NCBI GenBank assembly: GCA_905216075.1
Contig: CAJMSO010000031.1
Location: 1-11,209 of the forward strand
Direction: 5' to 3'
DNA length: 11,209 nt
Source: an uncultured bacterium
GTDB lineage: Bacteria > Actinomycetota > Coriobacteriia > Coriobacteriales > Coriobacteriaceae
Under the pieces are notes generated by a model. The model had not been told where the DNA came from. It saw only the letters and a list, made by a program, of their open reading frames with translations, and did not search any database. Shown here piece after piece: positions 1-6,821 of the stretch. Position 1 is the first letter of the stretch; the number at the start of each line of letters is the position of its first letter. The position numbers and the translations under genes were made by a program.

Positions 1-48
1 ACCAAAACCATCTCGCCAGCCCAGCGACCATGGGGTCCCAAGGTTTTC

Positions 49-81
49 AAAAAAGCGGTCGGCGCGCAGTGCGCCGACCGC
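49..81 (-). terminator. Intrinsic terminator downstream of gyrA
   Basis: A perfect 11-bp inverted repeat (arms 55-65 and 71-81, GCGGTCGGCGC/GCGCCGACCGC) with a 5-nt loop is followed, in the minus-strand sense, by six T residues (positions 54-49). It starts about 40 nt past the gyrA stop codon. The T tract exists only on the minus-strand side, so it should act in one direction and end the gyrA transcript. Confidence 0.9.
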
Positions 82-121
82 CGATATATGGGGTCTGATG
101 ATTTTTACCAGCTAGGGCCTC

Positions 122-2863
122 TTACTCGTCTAGGAGATCCTCTGGCATATCATTGCCGTCGCCCAGGTCGACTGGGGCCTCTTCGGTGTCGGCTGCGGCC
201 CCGGCACCTTCGCCTTCGGGCTTCTCTTTGGCGGCCGTCATGCGGGCTACGGCGCAGATGCGGTCGTTGTCGTCGACGGTCATCATCTTGACGCCCTGGG
301 TGGCGCGGCCAGTCTGGCTGATCTCGTCGGTCTTGACGCGAATGACCGTCGCGCCCTCCGTCACGATGAACAGCTCGTGCTGCGGGCCCACCGTCTTCAT
401 GGCCGCGAGGTTACCCTTACGCTCGGTCATTTGGATGGTGTAGACGCCCTGGCCGCCGCGATTCTGCTCCGGGTAGTCCGCGACCGGCGTGCGCTTGCCG
501 TAGCCGCGCTCGGTGATGACGAACAGATCGCCGTTGCCGTTAGTGACTTCCATGCCCAGAACGCTCACGCCGTCCTTCATACCAATACCGCGAACGCCGC
601 TGGTATCGCGGCCGGTGGCGCGCACCTGCTCCTCAGAGAACATGATCGCCTTGCCCGCGGTGGTGGCCAGGATAATCTTGTCGCCCTCGCGCACGCGGCG
701 CACGTTCAACAGCGCGTCGTCGTCACGCAGGTTGATAGCGATCAGGCCGTCGCGACGGCTGCGGTCATATGCGCTCATCACGGTCTTCTTGACCATGCCA
801 CTCTTGGTGGCAAACATCAGGTACTCGTCGGCCGGGAACTCGCGGCAGCTGATGACGCTCGCGATCTTCTCGCCCTCCTCGAAGGGCAGCAGGTTGACGA
901 TCGCGGTACCGCGCGCCTGGCGCGTACCCACCGGCAGCTCGTGCACCTTCAGGCGATAGACCTTGCCCTTGCTCGAGAAGAACAGCACGTACTCGTGCGT
1001 GGACGCGATGAACATCTCGTCGATAACATCGTCCTCTTTGAGGTTGACGCCCGACACGCCCTTGCCACCGCGCTTCTGGGCACGGTAGGCAGCCACCGGG
1101 ATACGTTTAACGTAGCCGGTGTGGGTGATGGTCACGACCATATCCTCGTCGGCGATGAGGTCCTCGACATCCAGGTCCTTCTCAACCTGGCTGATCTCAG
1201 TGCGGCGCTTGTCGCCGAACTTCTTGGAGATCTCGCGCATCTCCTCCTTGATGACGCCCAGGATCTTCTCCTCATGCGCCAGCAGATCCTCGTAGTAGGC
1301 GATGGCACGGCGCAGGCCGTCCAACTCTTCTTGGATCTTGTCGCGCTCCAGGCCGGTCAAGCGGCGCAGCTTCATCTCGAGGATGGCCGTGGTCTGCTCG
1401 GGCGTAAAGCCAAAGCGCTCGATCAGGCGGCTGCTGGCCTCGGAGTCGGTCTGCGAGGAGCGGATGATGCTAATGACCTCGTCGATATGGTCGAGAGCCA
1501 TCAAGTAGCCCTCAAGGATATGCGCACGGGCCTGGGCCTTCTTAAGGTCGAAGCGGGTGCGGCGGGTGACGACGTCGACCTGGTGGTCGATGTAGTGCTG
1601 CAGCATCTCGCGCAGGCTCAGACATTTGGGAACGCCGTTGACGAGCGCCAGGTTGTTGGCGCCAAAGGTCGTCTGCAGCGAGGTGTACTTATACAGATTG
1701 TTGAGCACGACCTGCGGAATGACGCCCTTCTTGAGCTCGATGACCAGACGGATGCCCTTCTGGTTGGACTCATCGCGCATATCCGAGATACCCTCGATGC
1801 GCTTGTCGTTGACAAGCTGGGCGATCTTCTCCTGCAGGGTGCCCTTGTTGACCATGTAGGGAATCTCGGTAAAGACCAGGCGGCTGCGGCCGGTCTTGGT
1901 GGACTCCACGTGTGCCTTGGCACGCACGGTAATGGAGCCGCGGCCGGTCTCGTAGCTCTGCTTAATGCCGGCGCTGCCCATGATGATGGCGCCGGTGGGG
2001 AAGTCCGGACCGGGCATGATCTGCATGAGCTCGTCAACGGTGGCGTCGGGGTTGTCGATCAGGTAGCAGGTGGCCTCAATCGCCTCGGTGAGGTTGTGCG
2101 GGGCGATGTTGGTGGCCATGCCGACGGCGATGCCCTGGCTGCCGTTGACCAGCAGGTTGGGGAAGCGCGCAGGCAGTGCCACGGGCTCGGCGAGCGATTC
2201 GTCGTAGTTGGGCTGCCAGTCGACGGTATCCTTCTGCAGGTCGCGCAGCAGTTCCATGGCGGGCTTTGCCAGGCGGCTCTCGGTGTAACGCATGGCCGCC
2301 GCGCCGTCGCCGTCGATGTTACCGAAGTTGCCATGACCGTCGATGAGCGGCGTGCGCATGGAGAACCACTGCGCCAGGCGGACCATGGCCTCATAGACCG
2401 CGAAGTCGCCATGCGGGTGGTACTTACCGATAACTTCGCCGACCGTCCAAGCTGACTTCTTGTGCGGGCGGTTGGGGTAGATGCCGCTCTCGTTCATCGC
2501 GTACAGGATGCGGCGGTGCACCGGCTTTAAGCCGTCGCGCACGTCCGGCAGGGCGCGCGCCGTGATGACCGACATCGAATACTCGATAAACGACTGCTTC
2601 ATCTCGCGACCGAACTCCGAAATCTGGAGCTGGCCGCCGTTGATATCCTCGCCGGCCGAGGCGCCACGGTCGACTTCGCCAAAGCTCTCCTCGAGCTCAC
2701 CGTCGTCGTCTTCTTCCTCATCATCATCAGCATCGGGGTTATAGGCGTCCGGGTCGCCGTCCTCGCCCTGCTCAGCACGGGCAAGCAGGCGCTTCAGATC
2801 ATCGGGCATACCGGCATCGCCGGCCTCATCCATACCCTCATTGTTGTTGATATCGTCTGCCAC
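122..2863 (-). CDS. gyrA: DNA gyrase subunit A
   Basis: GyrA is the DNA breakage-reunion subunit of gyrase (A2B2), which introduces negative supercoils using ATP hydrolysed by GyrB. The 913-aa product has the usual order: winged-helix/tower domain with RALPDVRDGLKPVHRR at 103-118, catalytic Tyr193 in AAMRYTESRL, coiled coil at about 430-560, and a C-terminal beta-pinwheel with GyrA box QKRGGKG at 596-602, which marks a gyrase rather than a ParC. The GTG start at 2863 is preceded by a perfect GAGGAGG Shine-Dalgarno. Two oddities: an acidic N-terminal extension of about 70 residues (Tyr193 aligns with E. coli Tyr122) and an acidic tail after about 880. The quinolone-resistance region reads HPHGDFAVYEAM, with Phe154 where E. 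coli has Ser83. It lies 155 nt downstream of gyrB and ends at a strong terminator. Confidence 0.98.
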   Translation of the reverse strand: MADDINNNEGMDEAGDAGMPDDLKRLLARAEQGEDGDPDAYNPDADDDEEEDDDGELEESFGEVDRGASAGEDINGGQLQISEFGREMKQSFIEYSMSVITARALPDVRDGLKPVHRRILYAMNESGIYPNRPHKKSAWTVGEVIGKYHPHGDFAVYEAMVRLAQWFSMRTPLIDGHGNFGNIDGDGAAAMRYTESRLAKPAMELLRDLQKDTVDWQPNYDESLAEPVALPARFPNLLVNGSQGIAVGMATNIAPHNLTEAIEATCYLIDNPDATVDELMQIMPGPDFPTGAIIMGSAGIKQSYETGRGSITVRAKAHVESTKTGRSRLVFTEIPYMVNKGTLQEKIAQLVNDKRIEGISDMRDESNQKGIRLVIELKKGVIPQVVLNNLYKYTSLQTTFGANNLALVNGVPKCLSLREMLQHYIDHQVDVVTRRTRFDLKKAQARAHILEGYLMALDHIDEVISIIRSSQTDSEASSRLIERFGFTPEQTTAILEMKLRRLTGLERDKIQEELDGLRRAIAYYEDLLAHEEKILGVIKEEMREISKKFGDKRRTEISQVEKDLDVEDLIADEDMVVTITHTGYVKRIPVAAYRAQKRGGKGVSGVNLKEDDVIDEMFIASTHEYVLFFSSKGKVYRLKVHELPVGTRQARGTAIVNLLPFEEGEKIASVISCREFPADEYLMFATKSGMVKKTVMSAYDRSRRDGLIAINLRDDDALLNVRRVREGDKIILATTAGKAIMFSEEQVRATGRDTSGVRGIGMKDGVSVLGMEVTNGNGDLFVITERGYGKRTPVADYPEQNRGGQGVYTIQMTERKGNLAAMKTVGPQHELFIVTEGATVIRVKTDEISQTGRATQGVKMMTVDDNDRICAVARMTAAKEKPEGEGAGAAADTEEAPVDLGDGNDMPEDLLDE

Positions 2864-2867
2864 GTTA

Positions 2868-2874
2868 CCTCCTC
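2868..2874 (-). promoter_or_regulatory. gyrA ribosome-binding site
   Basis: GAGGAGG on the minus strand, 4 nt before the GTG at 2863. It fixes the gyrA start at that GTG, although in-frame ATG codons follow within the acidic extension. A GAGGAGG/CCUCCUC complement lies about 70 nt upstream in the same leader (2945-2951). Confidence 0.85.
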
Positions 2875-2882
2875 ATGGTTTG

Positions 2883-2907
2883 CGTGGTCCATTAGTTCCC
2901 TACCACG
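2883..2907 (-). promoter_or_regulatory. Small stem-loop just upstream of the gyrA RBS
   Basis: Perfect 6-bp inverted repeat CGTGGT (2883-2888) and ACCACG (2902-2907) with a 13-nt loop, ending 8 nt upstream of the gyrA Shine-Dalgarno. There is no T tract, so it is not a terminator. It may be part of a structured leader that tunes gyrA translation; the function is inferred only. Confidence 0.4.
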
Positions 2908-2911
2908 GAGA

Positions 2912-3012
2912 CGGCTTTTCCAGGTGCCGCAGATTCGCCCGAAAGAGGAGGGAAGCGTACTTGGGTACGCGACCGACGATTGAGGGCGAAGGTGCGGTGG
3001 CTGGGAAAGCCG
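2912..3012. repeat. Long imperfect inverted repeat in the gyrB-gyrA spacer
   Basis: A 29-nt left arm (2912-2940) and 29-nt right arm (2984-3012) match as reverse complements at 23 of 29 positions; two of the mismatches become G-U pairs in RNA. The 43-nt apex holds a second perfect hairpin, GCGTAC-TTGG-GTACGC (2955-2970). The unit fills most of the 155-nt spacer and has no downstream T tract, so a simple terminator is unlikely. The compact nested-palindrome form resembles dispersed intergenic repeats (REP- or MITE-like) or a structured RNA leader. Whether other copies exist cannot be seen from this window. Confidence 0.65.
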
Positions 3013-3018
3013 CAGGGA

Positions 3019-5049
3019 TTAGGCATCCAGGAATCGTGCGTCGTGGGCATGCTTTTCAATGTACTCGCGGCGATAGCCGACCTCGGAACCCATCAGCTCG
3101 CGCACGGCACGGTCCGCCACCACGGCGTCCTCGATCGACACACGCTGCAGGATGCGGGTCTTGGGGTCCATCGTCGTCGAGGCAAGCTGCTTGGGGTCCA
3201 TCTCGCCCAGGCCCTTGTAGCGCTGGACGGTATAGCCCTTGCGCTTTTTGGTGATCTTGCCGTCCTTGGCCTTGCCGTCCTCGTCGTTATCGTCGGGGTT
3301 CAGGCCCAGGCTCTGGATGGTGTCACGCAGGATCTCGTCTTCGGGCTGGCGGCCGTTGGGATACACGTAGTGAATCTTGTTGCGCACCTTAATGCCAAAG
3401 ATGGGCGGGCAGGCAACATAGACGTAGCCGGCATCGATCAGCGGACGCATGTACTTGTAGAAGAACGTCAGCAGCAGGATGCGGATATGCGCACCGTCGA
3501 CGTCTGCATCGGTCATGATGATGATCTTGTGGTAGCGCGCCTTGGTGATATCGAAGTCGCCGCCGTCGCCGGCACTCGTCGTGACGCCGCAGCCGATCGC
3601 GGTAATCAGCGACTGGATGGTGTCACTCGAGAACGCGCGATGGTCGCCAACGCGTTCGACGTTCAAAATCTTGCCGCGCAGGGGCAGAATCGCCTGGATG
3701 TCTCGGCGACGGCCGTCCTTGGCCGAACCGCCTGCCGAGTCGCCCTCTACGATGAAGAGCTCGGTCAGCTCGGCATCGCGCACCGAGCAGTCGGCGAGCT
3801 TACCGGGCAGGGACGCCGTCTCGAGCAGGCTCTTGCGGCGCGTCGCCTCGCGCGCCTTGCGGGCGGCGTTGCGGGCCTTGCAGGCTTGCTGGGCCTTCTT
3901 GACGATCTCGCGGGCGGGCTTAGGATGCTCCTCGAGGTAGTCGGCAAGGCCGTCGGTCACGATCTTGAGCGTCAGCGCTCGCATATAGGAGCTGCCGAGC
4001 TTTGCCTTGGTCTGGCCCTCAAACTGCGGGTCGGGCAGCTTGACCGAGATAACGGCCGAAAGACCCTCGCGCACATCGTCGCCGGTCAGATTGGCGTCTT
4101 TTTCCTTGAGCAGGTTCTGCTTGCGCGCGTAATCGTTGATCACGCGGGTGAGCGCGGTGCGGAAGCCCTCAAGGTGCATGCCGCCCTCGGGGGTGTAGAT
4201 GTCGTTGGCAAACGACATGACGTTCTCGCCGTAACCGCTATTCCACTGCAGGGAAACCTCGACCTCGCCCATCTTGACCACAGGTGCGTCCGGGTCCGAT
4301 TTGCCCTCGATGTAGATGGGCTCCTTAAAGGCCTCGGGGACGTCCTTGCCCTCGTTGAGGAACTTGACGAAGTCGATGATGCCGCCCTCGTAGCAAAACT
4401 CCTCCACGTGGGGAGTCGCCTCGCGCTCGTCGGTCAGCACGATCTTGAGGTTCTTATTGAGGAACGCCGTCTCCTGCAGACGGTTGTGCAGCGTATCGAA
4501 ATCGTAGATGCAGGTCTCGAAGATCTCGTCGTCGGGCCAGAAGGTGACGGTGGTGCCCGTCGAATCCGAGGTGCCCACGACCTCCATCTTCTTGACGGTC
4601 TTGCCGCGCGAGAACTCCATCTCGTAGGTGTTGCCGTCGCGACGAACCTGAACGACCACGCGCTTGGACAGTGCGTTGACGACGGAGATGCCAACGCCGT
4701 GCAGGCCGCCCGAAACCTTATAGGCCGAGTTATCGAACTTACCGCCGGCGTGCAAGATCGTCATGACGACCTCGAGCGTCGGGATCTTTTTAACAGGGTG
4801 CTCGTCGACGGGGATGCCGCGCCCGTTGTCGACGACCGTGATGGAGTTGTCGGCGTGGACCGTCACCTGGATCTCGGTGCAGAAACCGGCCATGGCCTCG
4901 TCGACGGAGTTGTCAACGATCTCCCACACCAGGTGATGCAGACCGCTGGCGCTCGTCGAGCCGATATACATGCCCGGGCGCTTACGAACGGCCTCGAGAC
5001 CTTCGAGAATCTTAATCTCGCCGCCATCGTAATCGTTTTCGTTTGCCAC
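3019..5049 (-). CDS. gyrB: DNA gyrase subunit B
   Basis: GyrB is the ATPase subunit of gyrase. The 676-aa product shows the GHKL ATPase motifs (Glu43 and Asn47 in WEIVDNSVDEA, DNGRG at 74-78, GGLHGVG at 114-120), the transducer domain, and the Toprim domain with EGDSAGGSAK (435-444, catalytic Glu435) and the DADVD metal site at 514-518, then RYKGLGEMDPKQL near the C terminus. Length fits the short Gram-positive/actinobacterial form without the E. coli insertion; a charged, Lys/Asp-rich insert sits at about 584-605. I chose GTG at 5049 because AAGGAGG lies 4 nt upstream, the same spacing as gyrA. A TTG at 5067 in the same frame would put that Shine-Dalgarno inside the gene and has none of its own. 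A terminator separates it from dciA; gyrA follows. Confidence 0.98.
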   Translation of the reverse strand: MANENDYDGGEIKILEGLEAVRKRPGMYIGSTSASGLHHLVWEIVDNSVDEAMAGFCTEIQVTVHADNSITVVDNGRGIPVDEHPVKKIPTLEVVMTILHAGGKFDNSAYKVSGGLHGVGISVVNALSKRVVVQVRRDGNTYEMEFSRGKTVKKMEVVGTSDSTGTTVTFWPDDEIFETCIYDFDTLHNRLQETAFLNKNLKIVLTDEREATPHVEEFCYEGGIIDFVKFLNEGKDVPEAFKEPIYIEGKSDPDAPVVKMGEVEVSLQWNSGYGENVMSFANDIYTPEGGMHLEGFRTALTRVINDYARKQNLLKEKDANLTGDDVREGLSAVISVKLPDPQFEGQTKAKLGSSYMRALTLKIVTDGLADYLEEHPKPAREIVKKAQQACKARNAARKAREATRRKSLLETASLPGKLADCSVRDAELTELFIVEGDSAGGSAKDGRRRDIQAILPLRGKILNVERVGDHRAFSSDTIQSLITAIGCGVTTSAGDGGDFDITKARYHKIIIMTDADVDGAHIRILLLTFFYKYMRPLIDAGYVYVACPPIFGIKVRNKIHYVYPNGRQPEDEILRDTIQSLGLNPDDNDEDGKAKDGKITKKRKGYTVQRYKGLGEMDPKQLASTTMDPKTRILQRVSIEDAVVADRAVRELMGSEVGYRREYIEKHAHDARFLDA

Positions 5050-5053
5050 ACGT

Positions 5054-5060
5054 CCTCCTT
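5054..5060 (-). promoter_or_regulatory. gyrB ribosome-binding site
   Basis: AAGGAGG on the minus strand, 4 nt before GTG 5049. It decides the gyrB start in favour of this GTG over the in-frame TTG 18 nt upstream. Confidence 0.8.
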
Positions 5061-5072
5061 CAGTCAAGAAAA

Positions 5073-5101
5073 TGTGTACAGCCTTACTAGTTTATCGTAA
5101 A
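5073..5101 (-). promoter_or_regulatory. Possible gyrB promoter
   Basis: Between the upstream terminator and gyrB only about 50 nt remain, so a gyrB promoter should lie here. The best candidate is a -35 TTTACG (5101-5096) and a -10 TACACA (5078-5073) with a 17-nt spacer. Both hexamers are poor matches to consensus (4/6 and 3/6). The -35 would lie within the terminator's T tract, giving a leader of roughly 15-20 nt. Read-through from upstream is the alternative. Confidence 0.3.
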
Positions 5102-5128
5102 AAAATACCCTCGGGAACGAGGGTATTT
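5099..5128 (-). terminator. Intrinsic terminator after dciA
   Basis: Perfect 11-bp inverted repeat AAATACCCTCG (5103-5113) / CGAGGGTATTT (5118-5128) with a GGAA/TTCC tetraloop, starting 26 nt past the dciA stop. In the minus-strand sense it runs into seven consecutive T residues (5105-5099). It should end the dnaA/dnaN/recF/dciA transcript and makes gyrB-gyrA a separate unit. On the plus strand only a short T run follows (5126-5128), so bidirectional action is unlikely. Confidence 0.88.
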
Positions 5129-5154
5129 GGCTCTACAAGGCCACCAGATGCGAT

Positions 5155-5718
5155 TTAAGGCTCTTTTTTGCTTTGCACGCCCTTGGCCCACTCGGCGCTG
5201 GCTCTCATGGCATTCTCGAGGGCCTCGCGCAGTTTTTGGTCTTCGATGGGCGCCACTTGGCGCTCGATCTCGGTGCGCTCGGCCTCACTTAGGTCGGCGT
5301 GCGGGGCCGACGGGCGCTCGGTCGTCGCCGGGCGCAGGCGCTGCTTGGCGGCGGGCGGCGTGTGACCGGGCGCGGTGGTTTTGAACACCAGTCCGTCCAC
5401 ATGCGCACCGGCGCGCTCCATGCGCGCGCGGATGATCTCGCGCAACAGCGTCATTTCCTGCGTCCACGAGGGCGAATCGAGATATACCAGCAGCTCATTG
5501 GACTCGGGCAGGTAGCGCAAGCCCGTCACATGCCGCCCCTCGCGCGTGCCCGAGCACACCGCGTTCCACGCGCGATAGACCGCGCGCGACTCCTCGGCAG
5601 CCTCTATCTGCGCGCGGCGCTCAGGTGTCGCGGCCGCCAGGATGCGCTGACGCTCTGCGTTCAAAAATCCACTGAAGGCAACCGTTTCGCTCTCGCGCTC
5701 GTAATTAGCACGTCTCAC
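5155..5718 (-). CDS. dciA: DUF721 / DciA-family protein (probable replicative-helicase loading factor)
   Basis: The 187-aa protein has a central DUF721 domain at about 46-115: YRAWNAV with Trp51, then strands and a helix in LLVYLDSPSWTQEMTLLREIIRARM and VDGLVFK. DUF721 proteins of the DciA type bind the DnaB helicase and are thought to be the ancestral loader in bacteria without DnaC/DnaI; M. tuberculosis Rv0004 sits in exactly this place between recF and gyrB. A Pro/Thr-rich stretch (115-140) leads to a charged C-terminal helix (142-178). The start is GTG at 5718, which overlaps the recF 3' end by 14 nt and has AAGGTGG 9 nt upstream inside recF, so translation is probably coupled to RecF. 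Family assignment is firm; the loader role is inferred from family and position. Confidence 0.88.
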   Translation of the reverse strand: MRRANYERESETVAFSGFLNAERQRILAAATPERRAQIEAAEESRAVYRAWNAVCSGTREGRHVTGLRYLPESNELLVYLDSPSWTQEMTLLREIIRARMERAGAHVDGLVFKTTAPGHTPPAAKQRLRPATTERPSAPHADLSEAERTEIERQVAPIEDQKLREALENAMRASAEWAKGVQSKKEP

Positions 5719-6811
5719 CCATGCTCACCACCTTGGCTCGATCAAGCAGGTCATCGGTAAAATACCCCAGGTTGGTCGTGGTTATGACCGTCTGGATATC
5801 ATCGCCGATCAGCCGCAGAAAAGCACCGCGGCGCTCGCCGTCGAGTTCGCTCATCACGTCGTCCAAAAGCAGCAGTGGGGCGGTGCCCAGGACATCGCGA
5901 GCCACGGCCACCTCCGCCACCTTCCAGGACAGCACCAACGTTCGCTGCTGTCCTTGGCTGGCAAACGAACGGGCGGAGCGACCCGCCACGGTAAACTCGA
6001 TCTCGTCGCGATGCGGTCCCACCAGCGTCACGGCGCGGCGAATTTCCTCGTCGGCGTGCTCATCAAGGGCAGCCAGCATGCGCTCGTACGCCCAGCCCTT
6101 CAGTTCTTCGCGATCCTCGACCTGGGGCAAATCCCCCAGCGTGGACGTATAGGTCACGTTGGCAGCCTCGCCGGACGCCACTTGCCCGTAGGCAGTGTGC
6201 ACATGGCCCGCCAGCCGGTTGAGCAGGGCCAACCGGTGCACAAGCAGAGCCGAGCCCGCGCGGGCAATCGAATCGTTCCACGCACCGAGCATCTCGCGGC
6301 AGCACCAGGTCTCCTTGAGCAAGGCGTTACGCTGGGTCACGCAGCGCCCATAGGTGCTCGCAAGATCGGCATAGCGTGCGCTCAGTTGCATGCCAAAGTC
6401 ATCGAGGGCGGCGCGGCGCACACTGGCGCCTCGCTTAACCATGTCCAGATGGTCGGGACAAAACAGCACGCTCGGCAGAACCCCGCGCACACCGGCGGCA
6501 GAACATCTCTTGCCGTTGCGGCTAAACGAGCGCTTACCGTCCTCCGCGTTCAATCCCATATCAAGCACGCGGCCGTCGCCCTCGAGCCTCAGCTCGACCT
6601 TGCACGAGCCCACGCCATCATGGACGAGCTCGGCTGCGGTCGGATGCCTAAACGAGGCGCCGCTCGTCAGCAGCTGCAGCGCCTCTATGAGATTGGTCTT
6701 TCCCGCCGCGTTGGGTCCCGCAAGTATCGTCACGCCCTCGTCCAGGGCAAGGCGATAGCTATCGAAGCTGCGGTAGTGCGCGACGGAAAGATCGCGGGCG
6801 AACATGGTCAT
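5705..6811 (-). CDS. recF: DNA replication and repair protein RecF
   Basis: RecF is an SMC/ABC-like ATPase that binds ssDNA-dsDNA junctions and helps RecOR load RecA at gaps. The 368-aa product has Walker A GPNAAGKT at 32-39, the ABC signature SQGQQR at 285-290, and Walker B LLLLDDVMSELD at 313-324; length is typical. The open frame runs to 7156, but that part only overlaps dnaN in another frame and has no RecF similarity. The start is ATG 6811 or ATG 6805 (MTMFARDL or MFARDL). Neither has a Shine-Dalgarno, so initiation is probably coupled to termination of dnaN 10 nt upstream. It overlaps dciA by 14 nt. Confidence 0.96.
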   Translation of the reverse strand: MTMFARDLSVAHYRSFDSYRLALDEGVTILAGPNAAGKTNLIEALQLLTSGASFRHPTAAELVHDGVGSCKVELRLEGDGRVLDMGLNAEDGKRSFSRNGKRCSAAGVRGVLPSVLFCPDHLDMVKRGASVRRAALDDFGMQLSARYADLASTYGRCVTQRNALLKETWCCREMLGAWNDSIARAGSALLVHRLALLNRLAGHVHTAYGQVASGEAANVTYTSTLGDLPQVEDREELKGWAYERMLAALDEHADEEIRRAVTLVGPHRDEIEFTVAGRSARSFASQGQQRTLVLSWKVAEVAVARDVLGTAPLLLLDDVMSELDGERRGAFLRLIGDDIQTVITTTNLGYFTDDLLDRAKVVSMGETC

Positions 6812-6821
6812 GGGGCGGTTG

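Noticed and set aside
30..95. Direct repeat ATGGGGTC at 30-37 and 88-95
   Set aside because: Only 8 bp, flanking the gyrA terminator; too short to suggest target-site duplication or attachment sites.
377..2455. Open frame of 692 codons on the plus strand opposite gyrA
   Set aside because: It mirrors gyrA in an antisense frame. Biased GC-rich codons avoid Leu TTA/CTA and Ser TCA, which leaves long antisense frames. The translation is Ala/Leu/Val/Asp-rich with no recognised domain.
2794..2892. Possible 32-codon upstream ORF (ATG 2892) overlapping the gyrA start out of frame, with AGGGA nearby
   Set aside because: It would cover the gyrA RBS and run into gyrA in another frame. Composition is not gene-like and no conservation can be judged, so it is not called a gene; if translated it could only be a regulatory uORF.
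4405..4418. CTCCACGTGGGGAG, a palindrome with a CACGTG core inside gyrB, considered as parS
   Set aside because: It lacks the GTTTC/GAAAC flanks needed for parS; likely chance in coding sequence.
5062..5067. TTGACT as a -35 promoter element next to gyrB
   Set aside because: It lies only about 2 nt before the Shine-Dalgarno, so any start site would fall inside the gene.
2980..5100. Open frame of 706 codons on the plus strand opposite gyrB
   Set aside because: Same codon-bias shadow; the sense strand encodes an unmistakable, intact GyrB.
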